Below, piece by piece: positions 16,401-23,694 of a stretch of 24,147 nt of DNA. The translations under genes and the position numbers were made by a program. The notes below the pieces were generated by a model. It was not told where the DNA came from and did not search any database. It saw only the letters and a program-made list of their open reading frames with translations. Source of the stretch: a virus; the IMG/VR virus record IMGVR_UViG_3300018410_000047, positions 1-24,147 of that record; one strand, written 5' to 3'. Positions within the stretch are counted from its first letter, which is position 1. Each line of letters opens with the position of its first letter.

Positions 16401-19400
16401 AAGACTGCTTTCCGAATCAACTGGAATATCCCTTCCAATCGGAATGTCTTTAATGGCGGCAAAAACATCTGCCGCAGCTTTTTCTAAAAGTAGCTTTCTA
16501 ATCCCAGTTAAACCAAGCTCATTGATTTTTTGAGGAGTTAGACCCAACTGAGACTCAGCAACCTTACTAAGGTCTTTAAATGGCTGCAACGCGATTTGCC
16601 CAAGCGTTTTTTGAATAGCTTGCTTAGTGTTATTGTCAAGATTAGAGAAAGACTCCTCTCTCGTTACTTCTGCAAATCTCCCAATAAATCCGCCTTGAAG
16701 TTCTCTCTGTTTAGATGTTCTGCCAGTTTTTAGCGGATTAAGAACATTTTCAATCTCTTTTGAAAGGGCTTCTTTTCTGATTTCTGGCTGAGTCTTTCCT
16801 TTGGTGACTACTCCAAGTCTTTCCGCCTCAATTCTCTCCTTAATCTCGGAAAGTTGATTCTTCAAACTTCTTGAAAAGTCTGCCGCTCCAATACCAATAA
16901 ACTCGCTACCTTTAAAAGCGCTCTGAGATAGTTCTTTAAAATTCTCTTGTAATTTTTCAGTTTCTTCAGAAACGCCGCCAAAAGATTTTCTCAAATTACC
17001 AACAACATCTATACCAAAAGAATCAAGAATACTAACAGTCGCAACCAGTCCAGCGGCGAATTGGCCTACAACAGGCAAAAGTCCCACAACCTTTGATCCA
17101 AAAGCGGAAACACTTTGAAGCGCCCCTTGAACTTTAAATCCGCGAGAAGCTCCTTTGCTTTGAGAGAGAAAATCCATTTCGACGCCAGAAAGAGGTCCAG
17201 ACCTTTTTCCAAGTTTGCGGCCTCTTTTAAAATCTTCGCCTAAAACTTTATCAAGAAAACCAGAAGAAGACGAAACAAGTCCGCCGCCGCTTTTTAATTC
17301 GCCAAGTTTCTTAATCGCCAAGAAAGCAATAGTCGCATCGCGAACAACATTAACCATGTTGCCAACTTCGTAGCCTAGTCCTTTTAAGCCGTTTTCAACA
17401 ACGCTTGCGCCGAAAAATACACCAGAAACTTGAGCGCCAAGTTCGATACTCGCTTCGCTGAATGTTTTTTTTGCCCGAATAAATTCTGGAGCTAAATCAG
17501 AAAGAGCGCGAGAAACATCGTTTATGCTTTGGATACTCTTTTCTCCAAGTCTATCTGTCAGAGAAAGTTTTCCTTCAGCAGGGCCAGCTAAAAAGCGAGG
17601 ACCAGCGGCTATCCTTTCTCTCTGTTGCCTTAACCTTTCTGAGATAGGCGGATTTTGAGACGCTTCTATTCCAGCTACAAGTTCTTGTCTTTTTCTGAAA
17701 GATTCGCCACTAAGAACAGTTGGAGCTTGAGCTAATCCTGAAAACTGAGTTTTGTTCTGCGGATAAAGCGATGATCCAAATAAATCAATAAACTGCCCCC
17801 CAAGAGATTTCCTAGCTTTCTCAAGCTGAGCGCTAGAAATTAATCTAGAAACATCTTCTTGGGTTGATCTTCCAAATGCTCCAAATCCGCCAGAAATTGG
17901 CGGCAACAATTTTCCGCTCACACGAAGTTGTTGATCGCGCTGAAGTTGGGCGGTTACTGGGAATTTCTTTTTGAAATCCTCCTCCTTGGCTTTTGCTGCT
18001 TTTAGTTCTGCCTCAGCGGATTTACGAGCAGTCTCTTGAGCAATTTTATCAGCCCGCTCCCTTTCTTTATTTGCTTTTTCAAGAGCTTTTTGGCGCTTTT
18101 TAGCTTCAGCAATTTCTTGATTAGCGAGCTTTTCTTGCTCTCTCTGCGCGGCTTTAGCCTGCTTTTCGGCAGCTTTTGCGGCATCAAGTTCGGCTTTCTG
18201 TTTGGCTTTAAGGGCATCACTAGCTTCTTTTTCAAGTTTTTTTAGCTCGTCTTGACGTTTTTTCTGTAACTCTGCTCGAACAGAGTTCTCCGCTTTTGAT
18301 AAGTACGGAACATCGCCCCTTGCCGCCCTTTTTCCATAGCCCATCCGATCAAGCATATCTTGATTAAGAACAGCCGCGCCTTTGCTTCCCATTGGCATGA
18401 TAGCCTCTGAGGAGTTCATTACCATTGGGCCTTTTTTGCCTCCGCCCATTGGAAAATCATCTAGGACAATAATTCCCGAATTACTTTTCGCGCCGCCAAC
18501 ACCTCTTTTTACATCATTAAATTCAGCTTGAACAAGGTCAGGAACAAAGCCCCTTGAAGCGCCTCTCGCCTTGCCCTTTTGGACTGGAACGCCGCTTGAT
18601 CCAACAACAAAAGCGCCAGACATGTTTTTGGCAACAGCATTGGAAATCGACAAGTTGCGAGCGTTCTCATCAGCAATTCTCTTGTAAAGATTCGCTAACA
18701 CTTGAGTCTGAGCAACTTCATTGCCAGAAAGATTATAAATCTGCTGCGCAATATCTTGCCTAGAGCGAAGAACATTTAAGATGCTTAGCTGAATGTTCTC
18801 TTGGTTTTTTTGGGCGGCATTTAAACCCAAAACTGTAGAGATGCTATCCTTTGCAAAAATCGCAAACTTTTTAACAAAAAGAACAATCGCCGCCGCACCA
18901 GCAGTTCCAGCAACAAGAAAAGCGTCCTGAAGAACCTCAAAAGCGGCCTTTGTTAAATTTGGACCAGAAGCCCTGAGTTCCTTGATTAAAAAATCTCCTA
19001 CGCCAGAAACCTTAGATAACCCTTCGGAAAGAAGCGGCGCAATGGAAATATTTCCAATTAAAGACCCAAGCTCAGTTCCAGTAGCGAGAAGAGCTTTTAA
19101 TTGAGAGTCAAGGGATTCGTTAAGTTTTCTGTTTGCTACATCAGCTTCATTGGTAGCTTCTTTTGTTGTCGATAAAGCATCTCTATAGCGACTTGCGCCA
19201 GTTTCAAGTTCAGCAAGAATATCAATAAGAGCAGTGCCAGTATTCAACTGGTAAACGCCAGCCAAATCGCTAATAGCCTGATTCTTTTGAAGCTGCGGAA
19301 GATTCTTTATCTTAGAAGAGAAGTCTGTAAGCAGTTCAATAGATGGGCGCAAGTTGCCATTAATATCTTGAACCTCAACCTTTAAATTTCTAAACGCCTG

Positions 19401-20225
19401 AATTGTTTCGCTTCTACCAGAGCGGGCTAAAATACTTTTGATGGCGTTACCGATAACGGGACCACCGCGAGCCGTGACTTCTTGGAGCGCCGTAGTTGTT
19501 GCAATAAGCTCGTCAAGACTAACATTAGAAGACTGAGCAACAGAGGCGCTTCTTTTGAGAGACTCGATCAAGTCGGCGCTGGAAACAGCAAACTTATTAT
19601 CAACAGCAATCAGCTTATTGAGAACGTCTGTTGTTGTGACGCCTTCCTTTTTGAAAGCATTAACAGTAGCAGTTAAACCTTCAACTGAACTAGCAGCATC
19701 AATTCCAGACAATCGAGTCAAAACAAGAGCATCTTTTACTCTAGTAAGAGTTTCGGAAGCGCTCAAACCTTGACGAGCAAATTCAAGAGCAGCCTCAGAA
19801 GTCACATCAAAAGCCTGACCTGTTTGACGGGCAATATCAAAAATACCACGGCCAAATCTCTCTAAATCGCCAGAAGTTTTTGCAAATTGATCGCCGACAA
19901 CAGAAATTTTCTTGAATGCCGCTTCTACATCAATGGTAGATTTAATTAAATTCGAGAAACTTCTCTGAATCGCCGCAATAATAGAAACAGAAGCGCCGAA
20001 AGCTAGCACGCGAGCGTTGGATGCTTCTAAGCTCTTTGTAAATTCATCTGCGCGGCCCGAAAGTTTTCCAAGTCCAGAGTCAAGCTCTTTAAGGGATTTC
20101 GTGTCAGTAGAAAAGGCAACTTTAATTGGACGCTTGTCCGCAATGCTCTGAACTCTCGAAAGAGCGTTAATAGCGCTTCTTTCGCTAGGTGTAAAACCGA
20201 TTTCTACTGTGGGTATGTTCGCCAT
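13467..20225 (-). CDS. tail tape-measure protein, 2252 aa
   Basis: It sets tail length and forms the core thread of the tail. Residues about 60-330 are the TP901-type tape-measure core (ASNARVLAFGASVSIIAAIQ, DVTSEAALEFARQGLSASET, GPVIGNAIKSILARSGRSET). Hydrophobic segments lie at about 425-458, 1043-1065 and 1998-2020. A long Lys/Ala/Glu coiled coil spans about 640-765, and further coiled coil covers 1330-1790. The typical C-terminal motif GGTGTKDDVPTLLMGGEYII lies at about 1847-1866, with looser copies near 574-629 and 2123-2165. The ATG at 20225 has GAAGGAAAAGGA upstream. The gene is uninterrupted over 6.7 kb, so it is under selection. It follows the two likely chaperones, the standard order in long-tailed phages. 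Confidence 0.95.
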   Translation of the reverse strand: MANIPTVEIGFTPSERSAINALSRVQSIADKRPIKVAFSTDTKSLKELDSGLGKLSGRADEFTKSLEASNARVLAFGASVSIIAAIQRSFSNLIKSTIDVEAAFKKISVVGDQFAKTSGDLERFGRGIFDIARQTGQAFDVTSEAALEFARQGLSASETLTRVKDALVLTRLSGIDAASSVEGLTATVNAFKKEGVTTTDVLNKLIAVDNKFAVSSADLIESLKRSASVAQSSNVSLDELIATTTALQEVTARGGPVIGNAIKSILARSGRSETIQAFRNLKVEVQDINGNLRPSIELLTDFSSKIKNLPQLQKNQAISDLAGVYQLNTGTALIDILAELETGASRYRDALSTTKEATNEADVANRKLNESLDSQLKALLATGTELGSLIGNISIAPLLSEGLSKVSGVGDFLIKELRASGPNLTKAAFEVLQDAFLVAGTAGAAAIVLFVKKFAIFAKDSISTVLGLNAAQKNQENIQLSILNVLRSRQDIAQQIYNLSGNEVAQTQVLANLYKRIADENARNLSISNAVAKNMSGAFVVGSSGVPVQKGKARGASRGFVPDLVQAEFNDVKRGVGGAKSNSGIIVLDDFPMGGGKKGPMVMNSSEAIMPMGSKGAAVLNQDMLDRMGYGKRAARGDVPYLSKAENSVRAELQKKRQDELKKLEKEASDALKAKQKAELDAAKAAEKQAKAAQREQEKLANQEIAEAKKRQKALEKANKERERADKIAQETARKSAEAELKAAKAKEEDFKKKFPVTAQLQRDQQLRVSGKLLPPISGGFGAFGRSTQEDVSRLISSAQLEKARKSLGGQFIDLFGSSLYPQNKTQFSGLAQAPTVLSGESFRKRQELVAGIEASQNPPISERLRQQRERIAAGPRFLAGPAEGKLSLTDRLGEKSIQSINDVSRALSDLAPEFIRAKKTFSEASIELGAQVSGVFFGASVVENGLKGLGYEVGNMVNVVRDATIAFLAIKKLGELKSGGGLVSSSSGFLDKVLGEDFKRGRKLGKRSGPLSGVEMDFLSQSKGASRGFKVQGALQSVSAFGSKVVGLLPVVGQFAAGLVATVSILDSFGIDVVGNLRKSFGGVSEETEKLQENFKELSQSAFKGSEFIGIGAADFSRSLKNQLSEIKERIEAERLGVVTKGKTQPEIRKEALSKEIENVLNPLKTGRTSKQRELQGGFIGRFAEVTREESFSNLDNNTKQAIQKTLGQIALQPFKDLSKVAESQLGLTPQKINELGLTGIRKLLLEKAAADVFAAIKDIPIGRDIPVDSESSLNFLTQTVAKFSPSGVKAALPEEKKGKLRPTSDLQQAQAQVKAALELRKLQLDFSSEEERILQTRLRTSEIDDVSKANLQAQLDLLAKQREIRSSILSEAESGLNELLSLDTIKDSDLLTTDIQKILTEIKTLGGSADDAKAKIQQLFSAESFVSSTETDNLKTRIFERLDGLKQISAEQLRQVDISGKQAEAEAKILTQIRERQQLMDLTFSLRRIGIETQKTNLEGQIGLIGAQSSNPNLTTRQQDSSKIKESELRLSVLQLSLEDERLKKEEQLINLQDQFAKGRITSIDVLEEEIKKVNAEYNNTTKSLNDQIAALEIQKGLIGAIVGESTAYADSIDQITRGLGQRSADNRVGRLQANDLSSLMNNLSERAALDDLSQSGLSGEEAIAFLSERIALREKESEISSAQTEVQKVQLSQEMALLKDIFRIRKEGGSTEKQISKLIEAQNARLKEQRSISGGVANARAQMQDEMNQFGSTFGETATTGFRDALSDAMKAAADNTGNLRDALLDVALTFANKLRDAALDNLANILTTGTTGEGGAVSGALKFLSGLFSGGVQAKAAGGKVTGGTGTKDDVPTLLMGGEYIINKKSVQKYGPQFFEALNNGSIRGMATGGQFIPGTRGQGKIKGNKNLRNFAGQAYTNGNTDLIGNFGSAAGAFLEPESLRLSTFARQADNPMNAAISETKDQALALIFEDQNLRKQYKEQLKAIAEAEKAQDEARKAQLTQLLISSAISVAGAGLSYYTGGSGASTLGSTDMTGGNPVSQLPSELAYLRQSPTVYTGSRSVIRSSSSAANVSPWRANTMPLPTVDNAKPLYNTIFPTELLPLNPYHNKIDLNQEFYRNAGGVVPGNGYKDETKILATGGEGVVQRRAMKYLGADNLNKINSGATIGVSEEKSEELNERLVAKLDELSQKMGSQSSVVVNVSMDKQGNTKSSTEGDQSNDSKRLNRMIEEAVVGILKKEQRLGGVLRK

Positions 20226-20244
20226 TCCTTTTCCTTCTAAGGAA

Positions 20245-21231
20245 TTACACGCGCACGCCAGCTCTTTTTAGAAGATCATTCTGAGATAAGAATCCGCCCG
20301 AACTTTTTAATTCGTCGGCTAAATTACCAATAGTTGCGCCGTCAGAAAGAGCTTCGGCGTCTTCTTTTGTTCCCATCACAAATGATGTTGAGCCTTCTTT
20401 GCCCTTGGAATTATTTTTAACTTTTTCTCTGTTTCGAGAATTGTCGGCAAAATCAAGCAAGGCTTTAGGGTCTTTTCGGATAGAGTCAGGAATTTTTTCT
20501 ACATTCTGGAAAATATTCAAGAAACAGCGACCCCAAATCAACAAACTTCTTTGGGCCGAAGAACAATTAATTATCGGCTTACCAAAAAAATCCATTGACT
20601 TATCGCAAAAACCAATATAAGAACTAAAGAAATCCTGAAGAACGGCCTTTTGAATGTTTTCGTCACTCAAACGCTCCATTGTTCGCTGATATTGATTATA
20701 AACATCGAAAAGTTCTTCATCGCTAAGCTCATCAAAATCATTTTGCGAAAAAGCTAACTCACTGAAAGATGGGGAAGTATATAAAACGCTGCGAATAAAT
20801 TTCTCGTTAGCCTCTTTGGCCGCAAAATCTTCTGCTGTCATTGGGCCGATTAATTCTCTTTTTTTTGCCCGCAAAAGATTTAATTTGGCCGTTTCTTCGT
20901 CTATTTCCTTTTGAATAGCTTTTTGCTGAGAAGGAAGCGCGACTTTTTTCTTTGTCTGAGACAGGTTTGAAACATAGTTTTCCTTTTCAACAATCTCCAA
21001 ATCATCATTTTCGCCCCAAAGTTTTTCTTTCTTTAGAAACTCTAGTCGGTCCTTTTCGGAAGACATTCCTAGTGCGATTTTCTCTTCAGTGAGTTTTTCA
21101 ATTAAGGCAGAGAGCTTCGCTTGATCTTGGAGCGAGACATGACGCAAGAAAACCGAGCGACCTTTTACAATCAACTCGGTGTAACCTTGAAAAATTTCAG
21201 AGACTAGCTCAATGTAATCACTGTTCTCCAT
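20245..21231 (-). CDS. probable tail assembly chaperone or pre-tape-measure protein, 328 aa
   Basis: Residues about 20-60 (YTELIVKGRSVFLRHVSLQD, AKLSALIEKLTEEKI) recall the start of many phage tail-assembly chaperones. A charged helix (about 115-150), an aromatic acidic middle and a low-complexity tail ending LLKRAGVRV follow. Its position directly upstream of the tape measure supports the call; no diagnostic motif is present. I chose ATG at 21231, with AGGAAAAAG just upstream, instead of TTG at 21243. It overlaps the 252-aa gene by 14 bases in another frame. A gap of 19 bases separates its stop from the tape-measure start. Confidence 0.6.
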   Translation of the reverse strand: MENSDYIELVSEIFQGYTELIVKGRSVFLRHVSLQDQAKLSALIEKLTEEKIALGMSSEKDRLEFLKKEKLWGENDDLEIVEKENYVSNLSQTKKKVALPSQQKAIQKEIDEETAKLNLLRAKKRELIGPMTAEDFAAKEANEKFIRSVLYTSPSFSELAFSQNDFDELSDEELFDVYNQYQRTMERLSDENIQKAVLQDFFSSYIGFCDKSMDFFGKPIINCSSAQRSLLIWGRCFLNIFQNVEKIPDSIRKDPKALLDFADNSRNREKVKNNSKGKEGSTSFVMGTKEDAEALSDGATIGNLADELKSSGGFLSQNDLLKRAGVRV

Positions 21232-21976
21232 CTTTTTCCTCAAGCATTTTCAGGAAATTTTCGAGGTCTTCAGTGGAGATTGCGCGATTGTTCTGCCAAA
21301 TTGCAAAAACAAACCAGAGTTTGCGAATGATTTGGGAGTAAACTTCGTCGGCGCTCTCTTCTTTTTTGTAATAGTCTTCGCGCTTTTCTTCAATGTCGGC
21401 CCCATTAAAAACTGGAATTAGTTTGCCGTCTTCCTCCATGAAAGATAGGTTCATCAAATACCATTCGAGCCTCTTTGTTTCAGCCTTTGTTTCGGCAGTG
21501 AGAGAAAAGAGATTTTGGTAGCGATTCTCAATTCTGAGAAGAGTTTGGCTCAATTCAATAATTTTTTCGCCGAGTTCGTCTAGTTCTTTGTTTTTTTTCT
21601 TTCCATCCTTAGCGAAAGCAGACTTTTTAACATGCTCATCTTTTAAGCCTTCAAGCTCTTTGAGAAGTCGGGCGTATTCTTTTGAATCTGTTTCACTCAT
21701 TAATCCGCCGTTGTCGCTATACTTGTTGGAAAGCATAGCTTTGGTCATCAAACCTTTTTTTAGAAACTTTGAAAACTGTACAGCGTATTCTTCTTCAGCC
21801 AAATCATCTTGGCGGCGATTTGGGCGATAAGTGACAACTTTTACAGGTTCGTCAACAATTTCTTTGATTGTTTTAACAATTTCAGCGCCAGATTCGTCTG
21901 TTGAGACTTCTTTCTTTGACTTCTCCACTTTGCGATTAACGAAGAAGGAGTAGAGAGTTTTGTCGGGGTTGGTCAT
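21218..21976 (-). CDS. probable tail assembly chaperone, 252 aa
   Basis: It is highly charged and helical: coiled-coil-like from about 94 to 185 (YARLLKELEGLKDEHVKK, IIELSQTLLRIENRYQNLFS), then an acidic C-terminus (EDLENFLKMLEEKDGEQ). No enzyme motif is seen. Its place two genes before the tape measure, and its overlap with the next gene, fit the paired tail-chaperone arrangement. The ATG at 21976 has no Shine-Dalgarno sequence, unlike most genes in this operon. Instead a CGTTAATATA motif ends 4 bases before the start codon, so it may be transcribed separately. Confidence 0.6.
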   Translation of the reverse strand: MTNPDKTLYSFFVNRKVEKSKKEVSTDESGAEIVKTIKEIVDEPVKVVTYRPNRRQDDLAEEEYAVQFSKFLKKGLMTKAMLSNKYSDNGGLMSETDSKEYARLLKELEGLKDEHVKKSAFAKDGKKKNKELDELGEKIIELSQTLLRIENRYQNLFSLTAETKAETKRLEWYLMNLSFMEEDGKLIPVFNGADIEEKREDYYKKEESADEVYSQIIRKLWFVFAIWQNNRAISTEDLENFLKMLEEKDGEQ

Positions 21977-21980
21977 AATT

Positions 21981-21990
21981 TATATTAACG
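21981..21990 (-). promoter_or_regulatory. CGTTAATATA motif, candidate leaderless promoter in the tail operon
   Basis: This is an exact match on the - strand to the copies at 6033 and 6306. The TAATAT core is followed by 5 bases and the ATG at 21976. It sits in the short gap (21977-21995) between the 96-aa gene and the 252-aa gene, so it could be an internal operon promoter. Confidence 0.4.
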
Positions 21991-21995
21991 AAAAA

Positions 21996-22286
21996 CTAAT
22001 TTTTAAAAACAAAAGAAACGCTATACCTTTCAGACTCGCCAACCAGCGCACGTTCAACATCGTTGCCTGAATCTAAAATTCTTTTGCGCAAACGAAAAAA
22101 TCGGTCCTCAGTAAAAGGATTCGCCGCAATTAACATTTTTAAATATTCTGGCGGCAGTTGATCTTGAAAAAGTCGAAAACGCTCGTCAAACTCTTCTTTC
22201 AAGTCTTCGATTTCTCTGAGTAGGCTCTTGTATAGAGTTTTGATTTGGGCGTGTTGAGCCGCCAAAAGTTGGTCCTTTGCTGTCAT
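21996..22286 (-). CDS. hypothetical helical protein, 96 aa, first gene of the tail operon
   Basis: I do not recognise this protein. It is almost all helix with a heptad-like stretch (KTLYKSLLREIEDLKEEFDERF). A basic patch (FFRLRKRILDSGN) and a short beta-like end (ERYSVSFVFKN) follow. It has no membrane segment. The ATG at 22286 has AGGA and AGGAAAAA upstream. It is the promoter-proximal gene of the - strand tail module and faces the noncoding region at 22287-22817. A role in tail assembly or head-tail joining is possible by position only. Confidence 0.65.
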   Translation of the reverse strand: MTAKDQLLAAQHAQIKTLYKSLLREIEDLKEEFDERFRLFQDQLPPEYLKMLIAANPFTEDRFFRLRKRILDSGNDVERALVGESERYSVSFVFKN

Positions 22287-22307
22287 TTTTCCTGTTCCTT
22301 GTTTTTC

Positions 22308-22337
22308 TTTACACGAAAGCGCGAATAAGTGTAATAT
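22308..22337 (+). promoter_or_regulatory. sigma70-like promoter overlapped by an inverted repeat
   Basis: TTTACA (22308-22313), an 18-base spacer and TAATAT (22332-22337) form a good promoter read rightward. The expected transcription start is about 22343-22346, which is exactly where the structured RNA begins. TTACAC (22309-22314) and GTGTAA (22329-22334) form a perfect 6-bp dyad with a 14-base centre, covering both promoter boxes. The half-sites lie two helical turns apart, as for a dimeric regulator. The site could control the ncRNA, the leftward tail operon, or both. Confidence 0.55.
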
Positions 22338-22343
22338 ATAGAG

Positions 22344-22804
22344 ACATAACCAAAGGCCAGTCGTAGGCTTTTTTACGACCAGTTGACAAGGATGAATGCA
22401 ACCGCAACGCTGTTTTTAGGGCAGTTTTCAGCAGTTGCCGACATTTAACATGATGGGTAAAATCAGAGTTAAGTGTTTGCCGTGGGGAGAACCCAGTTAA
22501 GATTCCATCGTATCGCATTAGGAGAAATCCGAAGGGGCGAGAAACCAACTTGAGGCACAACGTCTGTTCGATTCGTCAGCTAACCCAGCGGTTTCAACAG
22601 TGCCCAAGTGTTCTATGAGTTTAACCTAGCATAGAATTAAGGCGAGGAAGACAGATAGGCGCAAGCCGAACTATACCGACAAAGCATTCTAAACCTTCAA
22701 TGGCTGAAATAGTATCTCCTCACAAAGGCAGACAAAAAACTGCCCGACTGCCCTAAAGGGTAAGAAACTTAGAGAGTAAAGAGTACTTAGAATATAGAGT
22801 TATG
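22344..22804 (+). ncRNA. large structured noncoding RNA, about 460 nt, family unknown
   Basis: This 530-base gap holds no credible protein gene but many helices. The ends can pair: CATAAC (22345-22350) with GTTATG (22799-22804). Local helices are GTCGTA/TACGAC (22360-22379), GCAACGCTG with CAGC-A-GTTGC (22404-22438), CTTG-A-GGCAC with GTGCCCAAG (22549-22608, extended by TGTT/AACA), TTCTATG/CATAGAA (22611-22636), AGCATT/AAT-G-GCT (22683-22705), GGCAG/CTGCC (22727-22744) and CCC-TAAA-GGG (22751-22760). GNRA tetraloops close GGC-GCAA-GCC (22658-22667) and GGA-GAAA-TCC (22521-22530), which favours the + strand. GAAACC (22541-22546) could pair with GGTTTC (22590-22595) as a pseudoknot. It resembles ornate phage RNAs such as ROOL or GOLLD only in size and setting. 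No U-tract terminator is seen, so it may be processed from a transcript that runs into RNase HI. Confidence 0.65.
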
Positions 22805-22805
22805 C

Positions 22806-22811
22806 TATTAT
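22806..22811 (+). promoter_or_regulatory. -10-like TATTAT box before RNase HI
   Basis: TATTAT is followed by 6 bases (AACTAG) and the ATG at 22818. This is the same tight spacing as at dnaE-C, the endonuclease, the APH-like gene and the 252-aa gene. There is no Shine-Dalgarno sequence. Confidence 0.3.
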
Positions 22812-22817
22812 AACTAG

Positions 22818-23225
22818 ATGGTTTACATAAATACAGATGGTTCTTATGATCTTTCCTCTGGACAAGGAGGATGGTCTTATGTAATAAATGGGAAAAGCTT
22901 CTCTGGAATGGAGTTCTCGGAAACAACATCGAATAGAATGGAATTGACTGCCGCGATTAAAGCCTTGTCTCACTTCTTAGACCCTCAAGAGATAATTATC
23001 CTGTCGGATTCCCAGTATGTAGTAAGTGGAGCCACTAAGTATATTCATAAATGGTTAAAGAACGGGTGGAAAAACTACAATAATAAACCCGTAAAAAACC
23101 AAGACTTATGGGAAAAACTTTTGGCCGCGAAAAATAATCACAACCAAGTTGTATTTAAATGGGTGCCGCGAAAAAATAATTCAGCCGCAGATTTATCCGC
23201 CAGAAAAGCAAGGCGTGTAAATTAA
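22818..23225 (+). CDS. rnhA: ribonuclease HI
   Basis: It degrades the RNA strand of RNA-DNA hybrids, for example primers in phage replication. All four metal-binding acids are present: Asp7 in INTDGSY, Glu42 in NRMELTAA, Asp64 in ILSDSQYV and Asp125 in NSAADLSARKA. The basic handle region is recognisable (HKWLKNGWKNYNNKPVKNQD). The 135-residue length is slightly short of the E. coli enzyme (155). The loop between the last strand and the last helix (WVPRKNNSAAD) is shortened and lacks the His of the GHAGH loop, as in some viral and retroviral enzymes. No Shine-Dalgarno sequence precedes the ATG; a TATTAT box lies 6 bases upstream. The next gene starts 3 bases after its stop. Confidence 0.93.
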   Translation: MVYINTDGSYDLSSGQGGWSYVINGKSFSGMEFSETTSNRMELTAAIKALSHFLDPQEIIILSDSQYVVSGATKYIHKWLKNGWKNYNNKPVKNQDLWEKLLAAKNNHNQVVFKWVPRKNNSAADLSARKARRVN

Positions 23226-23228
23226 AGT

Positions 23229-23693
23229 ATGGCCATTTCCTATTTAAGTAGCGCCCAAAAAACCAGCATCAGCGACGTGATTAATAACATCCACGAAACA
23301 TTCGCCCGCGAAGTTGTTGCTTATAAAGACGGCGAAATGGTTTCTATCTCTACAGATTCGGGCTACAATTCTTTTTACGGCCAAACAAATCTTGAATACA
23401 CCCCAGTATCGCTAACTTTCAAGGCCCGCATCAGATACCTAAAAGGAGACGAAGAACTATTCTCTTTTAGTGACGGCTCATCTTCTACGGGCGGACAAAA
23501 CAAAGTTGCCCTACCAGCAGGCTCAGTAAAAATCAAAGTAGATAGTGCGGCCAATGAATTTTTAAAAGATGCCCGCAGAATAGAGCTAGACGGCAAAAGA
23601 TTCGCTATCGTTTCAAATGCTCGGCAAATTGCAATGTTTGGCCCCGAATATTCTCCATATTACGAGTATCTTTTAACGCCAACGGACGAGTAA
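23229..23693 (+). CDS. probable head-tail connector (head closure/neck) protein, 154 aa
   Basis: It is a small mixed alpha/beta protein. An N-terminal helix (ISDVINNIHETFAREVVAYK) is followed by strands and the end segment VKIKVDSAANEFLKDARRIE, LDGKRFAIVSNARQIA, YYEYLLTPTDE. The pattern (a fixed Asp-Gly turn in LDGKRFAIV, then a final Tyr-rich strand) is what head-closure or stopper proteins of long-tailed phages often show. The place, with tail genes on one side and another neck-like gene after it, agrees. This is inference from pattern and context, not a family match. The leader has no clear Shine-Dalgarno sequence. Confidence 0.5.
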   Translation: MAISYLSSAQKTSISDVINNIHETFAREVVAYKDGEMVSISTDSGYNSFYGQTNLEYTPVSLTFKARIRYLKGDEELFSFSDGSSSTGGQNKVALPAGSVKIKVDSAANEFLKDARRIELDGKRFAIVSNARQIAMFGPEYSPYYEYLLTPTDE

Positions 23694-23694
23694 C

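Noticed and set aside
18002-18245. ORFs on both strands in other frames within the tape-measure coiled coil
   Set aside because: They result from the biased Lys/Ala/Glu codons of the coiled coil; their low-complexity translations follow that bias.
21218-21243. Programmed -1 frameshift joining the two tail chaperone genes (lambda G/GT style)
   Set aside because: The overlap contains GAGGAAAAAG, but it is not a clean slippery heptamer in the right frame, and the downstream gene has its own ATG with a good Shine-Dalgarno sequence. It remains possible but is not supported.
22309-22560. 83-aa ORF on the - strand opposite the structured RNA
   Set aside because: It has no Shine-Dalgarno sequence, an odd composition, and it overlaps the RNA helices and the promoter dyad. 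It ends inside the tail operon leader.
22566-22574. GTTCGATTC, a tRNA T-loop-like sequence
   Set aside because: The flanking bases do not form a T stem, and no acceptor, D or anticodon arms can be built around it.
22344-22804. RNase P RNA, tmRNA or self-splicing intron as identity of the RNA
   Set aside because: GAGGAAGAC at 22643-22651 recalls the RNase P P4 strand, but its partner and the other conserved regions are absent. There is no tmRNA tRNA-like end, and no group I P7 or group II domain V could be found.
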